DNA of 64,000 nucleotides from Caldicoprobacter oshimai DSM 21659 (GCA_000526435.1 JAGB01000002.1:372001-436000), one strand, 5' to 3'. Positions 8,713-18,397 are shown, counted from the stretch's first letter. Made by a program: numbers and translations. Notes: generated from the sequence alone by a model not told the origin.

Positions 8713-9726
8713 CTATTTCTTTCCGCTGCATGAGGCTCTAATTATCAGCTGCGTCTTTAGTTCGACCATCCTGGACGCGTTTTCGCCTTCTATTTGCTCC
8801 ATAAGCAGCTCAACGGCCACATCGCCGATCTCCTTCAAAGGCTGTTTTACTACTGTTAAGGGCGGTTCCACAACCTCTGAAAGCTTGCTGTCATCAAATC
8901 CGATGATGGACAACTCCCCCGGTACATCGATGCCCATGTCTTTAGCGCCTTTCAAAGCCCCTATGGCCATGAGGTTGTTCACGGCTATTATGGCAGTGGG
9001 AGGTTTCTCAATCTGCATCAGCTTCCTGACGCATTCATACCCCCCGTCCATCTCAAGATTCCCCGATACAATGAGATTAGCATCTATTTCTATGCCTGCC
9101 ATCTTCAGCGCATCCATATAGCCCCTGCGCCGGCTCTTCCTGGTTCCAGCCTCCAGACCATCTATAAAGCCTATCCGCCTGTGCCCCAACTCCAAAAGGT
9201 AGCGAGTGGCTTCCAAAGCACCTTCATAGGTATTGATGTACACCTGACTGACATTGCTAAAATGGCTACCAAAGGCTACAACCGCTATCCCATTCTTTCT
9301 GAGCTCTTCCAAATTCCTCGCATTCACCAAGTTGTCCTCGGGCTTCACCCGCGTTGGGCTGAATATTACTCCGTCAACCCTGCGGGCTATAAGGTCGTCC
9401 ACGTATTGCGTCTCCTTTTCGATCATGCGCTGGGTATTGCATAAATAAGTGCTGTATCCCTTTTCGCCCAGCTTCTGTTCTATTACCTCTGCAATCTCGG
9501 TATAAAAGTTATTGGTAATGCTGGGAATAAGCAGGGCCACGGTAAAGGTACGGCGATGCGCAAGGCTCTTGGCAATCTTGTTGGGCCTGTATCCCAGCTC
9601 TTTGGCAGCATCAATTATTTTCTTGCGCGTCTCCTCTCTTACCGGGTGATCCACGCCGTTTAATACCCGAGATACAGTAGCTACAGAGACACCTGCTTTT
9701 TTGGCTATATCGTATATGGTAGCCAA
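8713..9726 (-). CDS. LacI/GalR family transcriptional regulator
   Basis: A 337-residue repressor. The N-terminal helix-turn-helix (residues about 3-25, TIYDIAKKAGVSVATVSRVLNG) and hinge region (KIAKSLAHRR) are followed by a periplasmic-binding-protein-like effector domain with the ALLIPSITNNFYTEIAE start typical of the family. It would bind a sugar or sugar phosphate in the cytoplasm. Start is a TTG. A palindrome with a central CG lies just downstream of its own -10 box, so autorepression is likely. The neighbours do not name the regulon. It resembles the CcpA/RbsR branch, but an assignment to CcpA cannot be made by eye. Confidence 0.92.
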   Translation of the reverse strand: MATIYDIAKKAGVSVATVSRVLNGVDHPVREETRKKIIDAAKELGYRPNKIAKSLAHRRTFTVALLIPSITNNFYTEIAEVIEQKLGEKGYSTYLCNTQRMIEKETQYVDDLIARRVDGVIFSPTRVKPEDNLVNARNLEELRKNGIAVVAFGSHFSNVSQVYINTYEGALEATRYLLELGHRRIGFIDGLEAGTRKSRRRGYMDALKMAGIEIDANLIVSGNLEMDGGYECVRKLMQIEKPPTAIIAVNNLMAIGALKGAKDMGIDVPGELSIIGFDDSKLSEVVEPPLTVVKQPLKEIGDVAVELLMEQIEGENASRMVELKTQLIIRASCSGKK

Positions 9727-9776
9727 TCTCCATTGCCCCTTTCCGCTTAAATAAATTTACCATTCAAATTGGAGAG

Positions 9777-9788
9777 GTAATCGGTTAC
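9777..9788. promoter_or_regulatory. LacI-type operator upstream of the LacI-family gene
   Basis: GTAATCGGTTAC is a near-perfect dyad with the central CG characteristic of LacI-family operators, placed a few bases downstream of the -10 box of the regulator gene, where a bound repressor would block initiation. Confidence 0.6.
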
Positions 9789-9792
9789 TTGT

Positions 9793-9821
9793 ATTATAAA
9801 TACCGCAAATCAATTTATCAA
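9793..9821 (-). promoter_or_regulatory. Promoter of the LacI-family gene
   Basis: TTGATA (9821-9816), a 17-base spacer and a perfect TATAAT (9798-9793) on the minus strand. The operator-like dyad at 9777-9788 follows at once. Confidence 0.75.
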
Positions 9822-9849
9822 GACAAAGTACATTTAACAAATTAGCGCA

Positions 9850-10674
9850 TTAATCCTTATATCCCACCGTGATAGCCCTTAAAAGCACCTTCTTGTAATC
9901 CTGCTCCAACTGCCTGATCATATCCATTTTTCCTGCAAAAAATGGGGGTTCACCCAGCCTTTTTAGAATGGATTGTTCCACCAGCGGAGGTTCAACGGCT
10001 ATTTTTATATCCATGCTTTTCATCTTACCAGTCCAGTAATTGATAAGCGATACGGCATCGTGCTGTGAGCTACCCTCTCTTTCAATCTCTTGAGGCAAAC
10101 CTCCCTCCTTTTTTGCCGTCATCGGTTCAGCGGCACTTGTCCTCCTGTTGCGAATGGCTTCCATAATCTGTTCCCTGTTCATTCCCCTTAACTTGAACAG
10201 CAAAAAAGGATCCCGGTCAAACTCCTGGGCGAGGATATAATAAACTGCTGCTATGTGCTTGCAGGGGTTGGCCCCGTCGGGACAGGTACAGTGGGCAGAC
10301 AGGTCCATGGCATACCTGGGGAACAGGGAAACTTCCAGCGAAGAAAAGGCCTCCTCGATATTGTCAGGCATCTCGCCCGCCAGAAGTTTTGCCGAAAATA
10401 TCGCTTTACTGGCCAGAGCATCCAATACCTGGTCCCATTCATACTGCGACAGGGTTTTCATGGAAATCTCCACTTTATAGGGAGTTTTCCTACTGCCCTG
10501 TACATGGGCTTTTACCCTTCCAGGAGATATCTCTACATCAAGCACATTTCCGTTCCTTGCATAAGCTCTACCGCGCGTCAAACGACTATCCCAGCCAAAG
10601 GACTCCAAAGCCTCCAGCCATTGCTTAGCCCACCAGCTGGAGCCAAAGCCCTTTTTCCCCCTTGACGCCATCAT
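9850..10674 (-). CDS. SWIM zinc-finger protein paired with a SNF2 helicase
   Basis: 274 residues with a SWIM domain: CTCPDGANPCKH (near residue 135) supplies the CxC...CxH zinc ligands. The N-terminal GSSWWAKQWLEALE and RGRAYARNG motifs are typical of the SWIM proteins encoded beside bacterial SNF2 helicases. The domain probably binds DNA or the helicase partner. The gene begins nine bases after the helicase stop, so the two are almost certainly co-transcribed. The cellular role of the pair is not established. Confidence 0.85.
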   Translation of the reverse strand: MMASRGKKGFGSSWWAKQWLEALESFGWDSRLTRGRAYARNGNVLDVEISPGRVKAHVQGSRKTPYKVEISMKTLSQYEWDQVLDALASKAIFSAKLLAGEMPDNIEEAFSSLEVSLFPRYAMDLSAHCTCPDGANPCKHIAAVYYILAQEFDRDPFLLFKLRGMNREQIMEAIRNRRTSAAEPMTAKKEGGLPQEIEREGSSQHDAVSLINYWTGKMKSMDIKIAVEPPLVEQSILKRLGEPPFFAGKMDMIRQLEQDYKKVLLRAITVGYKD

Positions 10675-10683
10675 CTGCCCCTC

Positions 10684-13600
10684 CTATTCATTCCGTACAG
10701 CCTCGCTTTCAAGAGCAAACAAATTTCTCAGCTCATCATCGCTGAGTTCAGTAAGCCATGCCTCTCCAGTACCCACCACTTTATCGGCCAAATCCTTTTT
10801 CCTTTCAATGAGCATGTCGATTTTTTCCTCCAGCGTACCTATACAGATGTATTTGTGCACCTGTACGTTTTTGTGCTGTCCGATTCTAAAAGCGCGATCA
10901 GTGGCCTGGTTCTCCACAGCGGGATTCCACCACCTGTCAAAATGGAAAACATGGTTTGCCTGCGTAAGGTTCAACCCCACCCCTCCTGCTTTCAAGGATA
11001 GCACGAATATATCGGGGCCTTCTTTGGTTTGAAACCGCTCTATCATATGGTCCCGTTCATCCTTTCGGACACCTCCGTGGAGAAACAACACCTCCCGTCG
11101 AAATGCCCTTTGCAGATACGTCTGGAGCATCTTCCCCATTTTGGCATACTGGGTAAATATAAGCGCTTTATCCCCTTCGCTCAATATCTCGTCAAGCATC
11201 TCAACCAAGCGCATAAGCTTGCCCGACCTGTTGTCAAGTAAGCTGCCGTCACCTAAAAACAGAGCGGGGTGATCGCAAATCTGCTTGAGCTTAGTGAGCA
11301 ACGACAGAATCAATCCCCTGCGCTCGATACCCGTCGACGCGGCTATACGCTCCATGGTTTCCTCCACTACCGCTTGATACAAAGTGGCCTGCTCTTTGGT
11401 CAGGGTACAGTAAACCTTGTTTTCCTGTTTGAGCGGCAGGTCCTGAATGATGGCGGGATCGGTTTTTACACGCCTCAATATAAAAGGCTTGATCAGCTGC
11501 TTGAGCTGCCAGGCACGCCTTTCGTCCCCATGCTTTTCAATTGGAATGACAAACTTCCTGCGAAAACTCTCACGGCTACCTAGATACCCGGGATTTAAGA
11601 ACTCCATAATAGACCAAAGCTCCATTAGTCGGTTTTCTATAGGAGTTCCCGTAAGAGCAATCCTGTATTCGCTCTTCAGTTTACGTACGCTCTGAGCCTG
11701 CTTGGTGGAAGGGTTCTTTATGTTTTGTGCCTCATCCAGCACTATGCCCTTCCAATTGACCATGGCCAGGATATCCAAATCCCTGTGTACCAGATTATAA
11801 GTGCTTATAACCAGGTCGTGACGGGATGCCTTTTCGACGAACTCCTTACCCGTAGCCCTATCGGTGCCGTGGTGAATAAACGTCTTCAAGCCGGGAGCAA
11901 AGCGTGCTACTTCACGCATCCAGTTGCCCACCACCGAAGTGGGACATATGAGCAGCGTAGGCCCTCTCACCCCTAGGCATTCCCTCTCATAAAGCAGCAG
12001 CGCAATCACCTGAACCGTCTTGCCCAGCCCCATATCGTCAGCCAGGCAGGCACCAAAGCCTCGCTTTCTTAAAAAAGCCAGCCAGGAAAACCCACGAATC
12101 TGATACGGTCTCAATTTCCCACAGAAACCCGGTGGGGTATCGAGGATGGTATACGATTCACTGCCCGCCAATCCCTGCAGAAAGGTATGCAGCCACCCCT
12201 CAGAATCTATACCGGTGATGTCCGGACCATCGTCCTCAACATACATCACCATCCCAAGGGCTTCTTTAAGCGATACCTCCTTTACACCTTTCTGCCTCTC
12301 CAGCCACCTTATCACGGCTTCCATATCCCTCGGATTGAGTTCCACCCATTGCCCACGAATGCGCACCAGTGGTTTCTTCAGTGCAGCCAGCTGTTTAAAT
12401 TCCTCATAATCAATGGTCTCTTCACCAATGGACAATTTCCAATCAAACTCTACAATGGAATCCAGACCAAACTGTCCAACCGAATCAACGTCTGAGTAAT
12501 CCTGAGCAGGACGAAGCTTTAACCTTACCCCCGGCGTTCTTTTCTTCCTCTCCCGCCACCAGGAAGGGACAAGCACTCCAAATCCGCTGTCCTGAAGCAG
12601 TACCGATATCTCCTTCAAGAAAAAATACGCTTCATCGGTCGTAAGGAACATCCCCTCGGGTCGGGGCTCCATAAGTCCCCTCTCAAGGGGTGGATATATC
12701 TTAAGTATCTTCCCCAGGTCTTCAAGCAACCTCTCCTGCGGGTGCTCAAACTGCCTATTGAGCAAAGTGACAACCTTTCCGTTCATCTGCCATACATCTC
12801 GCGCCGATACCAGCAAACTTGGGTCATCGGTGGCCTGAAGATGAAATGACAGATACCAGTTTTCGCTCCCATCCCGGGGCTCTTCAAGGCGCAGGCAGGT
12901 ACGGAAACTTCCCCTGTTTTCCCTCAAGACCGCAGTCCACTCTTTGAGCCCTTTCACCAATCCTTCGATTTGCCTTTTAGGTGCAATAATGCGCCGTTCC
13001 CTACCTCTCAAAGCATACAGCCACTTTCTCTCAACAGGAGCATTTTGATCAGGTTGGCTGACATCGCCCAACCAGGTACGGATGAGCTCATCGGTGGCTA
13101 CACGCAAATAGTCCATGATAACGTCGTATGGCATTGCCAGTTCAGCATGTTGCTTCGGTTGCTTAATCATGCCACAGCATACCGGCGGCATAGCGCTTAT
13201 AAGCCGTTTTAAAATCCCGCGGTCCTCTGGGTCCTCAAAAACCGGCTGCCATACAGCCACCACCCCTCCCTCTTCCCCTGGGGCCAAGGAGGGAATGAAT
13301 TTCTGGCGGCACAGCATGCGCAGCACAAACCGTCCACACAGCACCCAAAAATTCCAGTCATCGCCAAAAATTAAATGGCCATCGCCGCTATCACCTTCAT
13401 CGCCGTACTGTTCATCGTGGTTACATGCCACTATACCTTCGATGAAAGTGGGTATAGGAACAGACAAGCCGGTTATCTCCCAACCGGCCAACTTGTATTC
13501 CCCATTTTCGGATTCCGCAGATAACCCCGGTGAAGGTAGCGGCATACGCTTTCCGGTAGGCAACAAGATCCACAGCTTGTCCTCTTTGGCTACTTTGCCC

Positions 13601-13788
13601 CAATCGACACCTGGGTATAAAAGAGAAAGCAATGAAACGATTTTGCTTACAGGAGCTTGGAAGGGGTGAGGTATCCCCCCGGGATTTTTAGGCGGCCTCC
13701 CCCTCTTCCTTTGAGTACAGGAACCAAGCTCCTGCTCAGCCCATATAAAGAAACTCCTGCCCGTCCAAGCTACATGAAGTACAATCAT
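10684..13788 (-). CDS. SNF2-family (Swi2/RapA-like) DEAQ helicase
   Basis: A 1034-residue ATP-dependent DNA translocase. The N-terminal third is the poorly characterised region found in bacterial SNF2 proteins. The motor follows, with Walker A DDMGLGKT (near residue 590), the DEAQ box (near 690) with NIKNPSTKQ, the TGTPIENRL motif and, in the C-terminal lobe, FDRWWNPAVENQATDRAFRIGQ split around motif VI. Members remodel DNA-protein complexes, and some SNF2 proteins act in RNA polymerase recycling or phage defence. It starts three bases after the third aminopeptidase gene and is followed by its SWIM partner. No nuclease or methylase is adjacent, so a defence role is not supported here. Confidence 0.9.
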   Translation of the reverse strand: MIVLHVAWTGRSFFIWAEQELGSCTQRKRGRPPKNPGGIPHPFQAPVSKIVSLLSLLYPGVDWGKVAKEDKLWILLPTGKRMPLPSPGLSAESENGEYKLAGWEITGLSVPIPTFIEGIVACNHDEQYGDEGDSGDGHLIFGDDWNFWVLCGRFVLRMLCRQKFIPSLAPGEEGGVVAVWQPVFEDPEDRGILKRLISAMPPVCCGMIKQPKQHAELAMPYDVIMDYLRVATDELIRTWLGDVSQPDQNAPVERKWLYALRGRERRIIAPKRQIEGLVKGLKEWTAVLRENRGSFRTCLRLEEPRDGSENWYLSFHLQATDDPSLLVSARDVWQMNGKVVTLLNRQFEHPQERLLEDLGKILKIYPPLERGLMEPRPEGMFLTTDEAYFFLKEISVLLQDSGFGVLVPSWWRERKKRTPGVRLKLRPAQDYSDVDSVGQFGLDSIVEFDWKLSIGEETIDYEEFKQLAALKKPLVRIRGQWVELNPRDMEAVIRWLERQKGVKEVSLKEALGMVMYVEDDGPDITGIDSEGWLHTFLQGLAGSESYTILDTPPGFCGKLRPYQIRGFSWLAFLRKRGFGACLADDMGLGKTVQVIALLLYERECLGVRGPTLLICPTSVVGNWMREVARFAPGLKTFIHHGTDRATGKEFVEKASRHDLVISTYNLVHRDLDILAMVNWKGIVLDEAQNIKNPSTKQAQSVRKLKSEYRIALTGTPIENRLMELWSIMEFLNPGYLGSRESFRRKFVIPIEKHGDERRAWQLKQLIKPFILRRVKTDPAIIQDLPLKQENKVYCTLTKEQATLYQAVVEETMERIAASTGIERRGLILSLLTKLKQICDHPALFLGDGSLLDNRSGKLMRLVEMLDEILSEGDKALIFTQYAKMGKMLQTYLQRAFRREVLFLHGGVRKDERDHMIERFQTKEGPDIFVLSLKAGGVGLNLTQANHVFHFDRWWNPAVENQATDRAFRIGQHKNVQVHKYICIGTLEEKIDMLIERKKDLADKVVGTGEAWLTELSDDELRNLFALESEAVRNE

Positions 13789-13791
13789 AAC

Positions 13792-14784
13792 TTAAACTTC
13801 TATTTCACCCTCCAATATATGCAGCATAAGCTTTACACCGTTTTCCATATCAGATGCATCCACCATCTCGCTGTCACTATGGACATGCCGGCACGGTATG
13901 GAAAGGACTCCCGAAGGAATACCTTCTCTGGTAAGGTGAATGGCCCCGGCATCGGTACCGCCGGCATCCAGTATCTCCATCTGATAAGGTATTCCGGCTT
14001 CCTGTGCCCTGCTCACCATCAAACTTCTGACCCTGGGATGTGCCAGCACCAAAGCATCCTTTACTTTAATAGCAGGCCCACCCCCCAGCTTTACAGCCAT
14101 GGGCCTGGATTTTGGCGTATCCCCCGTCAGCGTGACATCCACCGCAATCCCGATATCGGGGTTCAACGCATATGCGGAGGTCTTTGCTCCCCTGACCCCC
14201 AGCTCCTCCTGCACGGTAAACACGAAGTATATCTCATGGGGCGAAGCCTGAAGCCGCTTTGCGGTCTCTATGAGCAGCGCACATCCCGCCCTGTCGTCCA
14301 TGGCCTTTCCGATATATCTGCCGCCATTTTCCGAAAAGGCCGAGTGATAGACCGCCACATCCCCTATGGATACCATGCTTTCCGCCTGTTCACGGCTGGA
14401 AGCCCCGATATCGATGTACATCCTCTCAAACTTGATGTCCCTTATATCGTCAATCTCCTCTTCATAGCTTATCACGCCGGTGACCCCATTTTTGAAGATC
14501 ACCCTGCGGTGTATGCTGTCCCTGACCGAGACTCCGCCAACCCTTGTAAACCTCAAAAATCCTTTATCATCGATATGGGTTACCATAAACCCTATCTGAT
14601 CCATGTGAGCGGCCAGCATGACCTTTTTGCCGCTGCCCTTTCTGACCGCTATCAGGTTACCCAGCGTATCTACCCTTATCTCGTCCACAAAGCCTTCGAT
14701 CTCCTGACGGATAACGTCCCTAATAATCTCCTCATTGCCTGAAGGGCCGTATGCCTCTGTCAGTTTTTTCAGAAGCTCCTTCAT
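13792..14784 (-). CDS. M42 family metallo-aminopeptidase (third of three)
   Basis: 330 residues. All M42 landmarks are present: AAHMDQIGF (metal-binding His and Asp), KAMDDRAGCA (bridging Asp), VQEELGVRGA (catalytic Glu pair), VDVTLTGD (metal-binding Asp) and CRHVHSDSEMVD near the end (metal-binding His). These enzymes form large dodecameric shells that trim N-terminal residues from peptides in the cytoplasm. The ATG overlaps the stop of the upstream paralogue by one base (TAATG), showing translational coupling. Annotations such as endoglucanase M or CelM for such proteins are historical misnomers. Confidence 0.93.
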   Translation of the reverse strand: MKELLKKLTEAYGPSGNEEIIRDVIRQEIEGFVDEIRVDTLGNLIAVRKGSGKKVMLAAHMDQIGFMVTHIDDKGFLRFTRVGGVSVRDSIHRRVIFKNGVTGVISYEEEIDDIRDIKFERMYIDIGASSREQAESMVSIGDVAVYHSAFSENGGRYIGKAMDDRAGCALLIETAKRLQASPHEIYFVFTVQEELGVRGAKTSAYALNPDIGIAVDVTLTGDTPKSRPMAVKLGGGPAIKVKDALVLAHPRVRSLMVSRAQEAGIPYQMEILDAGGTDAGAIHLTREGIPSGVLSIPCRHVHSDSEMVDASDMENGVKLMLHILEGEIEV

Positions 14785-15806
14785 TACAGCTCACATCCTT
14801 TCAGAAAGGCTGATATCAAGCGTATTGTATTCTTGTAATCAGTTAAATCCATAACCGAAGATGGGCTGTGTATGTAGCGACATGGTATGGATACCGTTGC
14901 CGTCCTTACGCCTTCCCTGGCCAAATGGATCCTGCCGGCATCATTGCCGCCCGATGCCCCCTTTTTAAGCTGAAAAGGTATCCCTTCCTTTTGGGCAGTA
15001 TTTATGAGCATCTCCACCAATTCCTTGTTTGCATAAGAGGAACTGTCCATGATGGTGATGGCAGGACCTTTCCCCATTAAAGTAGTATAGAGGTGTTCCT
15101 CTACACCGGGAACATCGGAGCAGGTGGTAGCCTCAACCACTATGGCTATATCGGGGTTTATGCTGTATCCCAAAACCTCGGCTCCCCTTAAGCCCACCTC
15201 TTCCTGAACGCTGAAGCAGGCATATAAGTCAAAATCATACCTTTGCTTTTGCTTTATAAGCTCGATGAGCACTGCACAGCCCGCTCTATCGTCCAGCGCC
15301 TTGGCCTTAACCTTGTTGTCGCCAAACTCCACATAGCGGCTGTCAAACACCGCATAATCTCCCGGCTTTACTACCTGAGAGGCGTCCTCCTTCGAGGTAG
15401 CGCCTATGTCTATGTACATCTGCTTCACTTTAACGGCGTGCTCACGTTCCTCGGGCTCTTGAAGGTGAATGGCCTTGATACCCAGCACTCCCGGACATGC
15501 TTTTTCGCCCACCAGCACCCTTTTGGACACCAGCACGCGCGGATCTATTCCCCCTACCATCTTGAACCTCAACATGCCATCCTCGCCTATTCCGGTTATT
15601 ATAAACCCCACTTCATCCATGTGAGCGCACAGCATGACCTTTTTGTCGCTGTTTGTGCCCTTCTTATAGGCTATAAGATTGCCCATCCTGTCGGTGTATA
15701 TGTCATCGACAAAAGAGGATATCTCCTGCCTTATAAGCTGGCGAACCCGGCCTTCATCCCCAGATACGCCCCCGACCTCGGTTAGCATTTTCAGTAACTC
15801 AGCCAT
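14784..15806 (-). CDS. M42 family metallo-aminopeptidase (second of three)
   Basis: 340 residues from the ATG at 15806, chosen over the upstream TTG because GGAGG lies nine bases before it. Motifs: CAHMDEVGF, KALDDRAGCA, VQEEVGLRGA, VEATTCSDVPG and CRYIHSPSSVMD. The third metal-ligand position is Glu (VEATT) rather than the Asp of its two neighbours, a natural subgroup difference that may go with another substrate preference or metal. Its start lies inside the end of the upstream paralogue. Confidence 0.93.
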   Translation of the reverse strand: MAELLKMLTEVGGVSGDEGRVRQLIRQEISSFVDDIYTDRMGNLIAYKKGTNSDKKVMLCAHMDEVGFIITGIGEDGMLRFKMVGGIDPRVLVSKRVLVGEKACPGVLGIKAIHLQEPEEREHAVKVKQMYIDIGATSKEDASQVVKPGDYAVFDSRYVEFGDNKVKAKALDDRAGCAVLIELIKQKQRYDFDLYACFSVQEEVGLRGAEVLGYSINPDIAIVVEATTCSDVPGVEEHLYTTLMGKGPAITIMDSSSYANKELVEMLINTAQKEGIPFQLKKGASGGNDAGRIHLAREGVRTATVSIPCRYIHSPSSVMDLTDYKNTIRLISAFLKGCEL

Positions 15807-16843
15807 TCTTTCCAATCCTCCTTCAGCGAAGCGATAAAACGCGCCAGCAACCTTGCCGCCTGCTTGATGTTGTTCAAATTCAACGTCTCCACAGTCGTGT
15901 GCATATACCTCAAAGGTATCTCGATGAGAACGGTCGGAACCCCCCGACGGGATATCTGAATGGCCCGAGCATCGGTACCAGTGGGCCGTGGTTCCACCTC
16001 TACCATGTAATCCATCCCGTATTCCTTGGCCACGTCCATCAGCTTTTGCGTCAGCTTGGGGTGCATGTTTGGCCCTACCGCAATGACCGGCCCCTTATTC
16101 ATGGAAAAGGTCTCGTCCCTGGGCGCATCCGGCATATCGCCATGGGTGACATCTACCGCAATCCCTATATCGGGCTCAACCTTGTATGCGCTTATGGTAG
16201 CTCCCCGCACGCCCACCTCTTCTTGAACGGTGGCTACAAAGAACACATCGGCAGCAAAGCGCAGGGCATCCAGCTCCTTCATGGTCTGAAGGAGCACTGC
16301 CACTCCCGCTCTGTCATCCAGTGACTTTCCGCTGACCGTCTGTCCCCTCAAATCAGTCAACGGGCTTACAAAGGTGATGGCATCGCCTATGTTGACAAGT
16401 TCCTTCACCTTTTCATAAGGCAATCCCACATCTATGGCCATATCCTTTATCTTTATGGCTTTCTTGGCGTCTTCCCTTTGCTGGATATGAGGGGGCTTGG
16501 CTCCAATGACGCCAAACAGCTTTTGCCTTCCATGGACCTCCACTTCCTGAGCCAGCAGTATGCGTGGATCCACCCCGCCCACGGTGGTGAACCTTATAAA
16601 ACCCCTTTCGTCAATGTCGGTCACCATAAGGCCTATCTCGTCCATATGGGCAGCAATCATGACCTTGGGCATATCATCTCTTATGACGTCGGTCTTACGG
16701 CCGTACACATTATAAAAGCGATCTATCCTGACCTCCTGGCAGTATGGCTCAAACGCCTGGGATATGAGCTGTGCAGCCACCTCTTCGTTGCCCGATATCC
16801 CCGGCACGGTCACCAGCCTGGCCAGAAAATCCTTGATTTCCAT
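15791..16843 (-). CDS. M42 family metallo-aminopeptidase (first of three)
   Basis: 350 residues from an ATG at 16843 preceded by AAGGAGG at six bases; a longer frame to 16870 lacks such a site. Motifs: AAHMDEIGLMV, KSLDDRAGVA, VQEEVGVRGA, VDVTHGDMP and LRYMHTTVETLN. It is the promoter-proximal member of the aminopeptidase trio and begins 31 bases after the Mur ligase stop. Three coupled paralogues suggest hetero-oligomeric or complementary aminopeptidases, as described for TET peptidases of thermophilic archaea; that comparison is an inference. Confidence 0.93.
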   Translation of the reverse strand: MEIKDFLARLVTVPGISGNEEVAAQLISQAFEPYCQEVRIDRFYNVYGRKTDVIRDDMPKVMIAAHMDEIGLMVTDIDERGFIRFTTVGGVDPRILLAQEVEVHGRQKLFGVIGAKPPHIQQREDAKKAIKIKDMAIDVGLPYEKVKELVNIGDAITFVSPLTDLRGQTVSGKSLDDRAGVAVLLQTMKELDALRFAADVFFVATVQEEVGVRGATISAYKVEPDIGIAVDVTHGDMPDAPRDETFSMNKGPVIAVGPNMHPKLTQKLMDVAKEYGMDYMVEVEPRPTGTDARAIQISRRGVPTVLIEIPLRYMHTTVETLNLNNIKQAARLLARFIASLKEDWKEWLSY

Positions 16844-16873
16844 ATCTATCCTCCTTACTAATTGCGTCAAGCC

Positions 16874-18268
16874 TTAAGAAATTACGGTGCTGAATCTCTC
16901 GTTAAAATCGGGTGGAGATAACACCAGTACACAGCCGTTTTCCCCAGCTACCTCCACAGCCTTTTGAATGGCCTTGTAACAATCCATCTCATGTCCTATA
17001 ACTGTATTTCCCATTTGCTGCGCTATATTAAAAGCCTTGTCCATGGAGCTATGGGAGGCATAATCGGTCACCAGTATACAGTGATTACTATGGCGATTGA
17101 CTACTTGTCCTATCTCCCTGTATTTCGATACATCAATGCGCCCGCCCACAGGAAAAAGCGTCACCATTTTGCCTTTCGTTTCAGCCTTCAACTCCGAATA
17201 CAAAGCATTAAGCTCATCCACATCCACCATATCCCTTACGTATATATCTACATTCCTGTAATCGTCATTTCCTGTCTCAACAGGCACTCCACTCTCGAAA
17301 TTCTCAAGCCCCCGTCGCACAAGCTCCACATCCATGCCTTTCTTTAAGCACCAGGCAATGGTTGCCAAGGCATTATACACGTTGTGTATTCCGGGCACAT
17401 TGAGCACCATATCCCAGCTGCCTTCAGGAGTCTTTACGGCAAAACGGCTGCCATGCGGCGTCAAATGTATATTCTGCGCATAGACATAGCCTTTATGGCA
17501 AATGCCGTACCCCACTACTGTACGCCCTTTAAGCTGATTGGCATAATAATCATCCACATTCAGAATTATGGGCGAGTTTACGCCCTTCAGGTGGTCTATC
17601 AAAGTTTTCCTTATTTCCAGATAATGGCTGTCAGCCCTGTGATTCTGAAAATATGTGTAAAGGTCGGTATAGATTATGCTGTCAAACCATATATGCCTCA
17701 ACAAGTCCTTAACAATAGCGGTATATGAGCACTCTACCACGCCAATGCGTATGCCCTTTTCAATGGCTTCATGCAATAAAGGATTCAATGTCAGAGGGAA
17801 GATGGCATTCTTAAAGAGCCTACAGGGTTCACCTCCCATCTGACAATAGGTGTTGCCGATGATCACCCCATCCTGTTTTGATGCATCCAGCACCGACTTG
17901 ATCATCCAGCCGACAGTGCTTTTGCCATGGGAACCAGTTATGCCCACAAGCTCTAGGATTTGAGAAGGATTATGATAAAAATTTCTCGCAACCGCCGATA
18001 TAAATCGATTGATGTGGTAAGTTTTGATAAAAGTTGCGTTTAAAGGAATTATCTCCTGATCCTGCCCGATACATATGGCTACAGCTCCTCTTTCGACAGC
18101 GCACTTCACTGCCTCCTCATAGGGAAACTGGGTCATCTCGGGATCATAGATGAATAGATAGCCTTTTTTTACTTCTTCAGGATCAACAGTAATCCCTGTT
18201 ATATCAATTTTCCGAAAACCTACCAGTTCATAAACAGGTGTACTCGCCAGAAGTTCCTTTAAAAGCAT
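16874..18268 (-). CDS. MurE-like Mur ligase family protein
   Basis: 464 residues from the ATG at 18268, which has AAAGGTGGAG upstream; the longer open frame runs through the promoter. The N-terminus resembles MurE (ITGITVDPEEVKKGYLF), the central ATPase has GSHGKST (near residue 110), and HNVYNALATIAW is the usual Mur ligase motif. However, the DNPR motif that binds the third amino acid in MurE is not present: the corresponding region reads VTDYASHSS. It is therefore a divergent ligase, possibly an amino-acid or peptide ligase outside canonical wall synthesis. It leads an operon with three aminopeptidases. Confidence 0.75.
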   Translation of the reverse strand: MLLKELLASTPVYELVGFRKIDITGITVDPEEVKKGYLFIYDPEMTQFPYEEAVKCAVERGAVAICIGQDQEIIPLNATFIKTYHINRFISAVARNFYHNPSQILELVGITGSHGKSTVGWMIKSVLDASKQDGVIIGNTYCQMGGEPCRLFKNAIFPLTLNPLLHEAIEKGIRIGVVECSYTAIVKDLLRHIWFDSIIYTDLYTYFQNHRADSHYLEIRKTLIDHLKGVNSPIILNVDDYYANQLKGRTVVGYGICHKGYVYAQNIHLTPHGSRFAVKTPEGSWDMVLNVPGIHNVYNALATIAWCLKKGMDVELVRRGLENFESGVPVETGNDDYRNVDIYVRDMVDVDELNALYSELKAETKGKMVTLFPVGGRIDVSKYREIGQVVNRHSNHCILVTDYASHSSMDKAFNIAQQMGNTVIGHEMDCYKAIQKAVEVAGENGCVLVLSPPDFNERFSTVIS

Positions 18269-18301
18269 ACAACTCCACCTTTTCAATATTTTTATTAATC
18301 C

Positions 18302-18307
18302 ATTATA
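18302..18307 (-). promoter_or_regulatory. Extended -10 element of the Mur ligase operon
   Basis: TATAAT preceded by TG one base upstream (TGTTATAAT) on the minus strand, 34 bases before the start codon. No convincing -35 box is visible, as is common for extended -10 promoters. Confidence 0.5.
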
Positions 18308-18397
18308 ACATAGTTTTTTTTCGAAGACTACTATTTTGTAATCTTTCCTCAAGTGCATACTTGAAATAAAAGGCTTCCCATCACAACGAAAAAATAT

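Noticed and set aside
10684-13788. SNF2 helicase and SWIM protein as a possible phage-defence system
   Set aside because: No nuclease, methylase, PLD or other effector gene is adjacent; the neighbours are peptidases and a ligase.
13657-14742. A 361-residue plus-strand frame
   Set aside because: It runs antisense across an intact M42 gene with all catalytic motifs and shows no domain; it is a shadow of codon bias.
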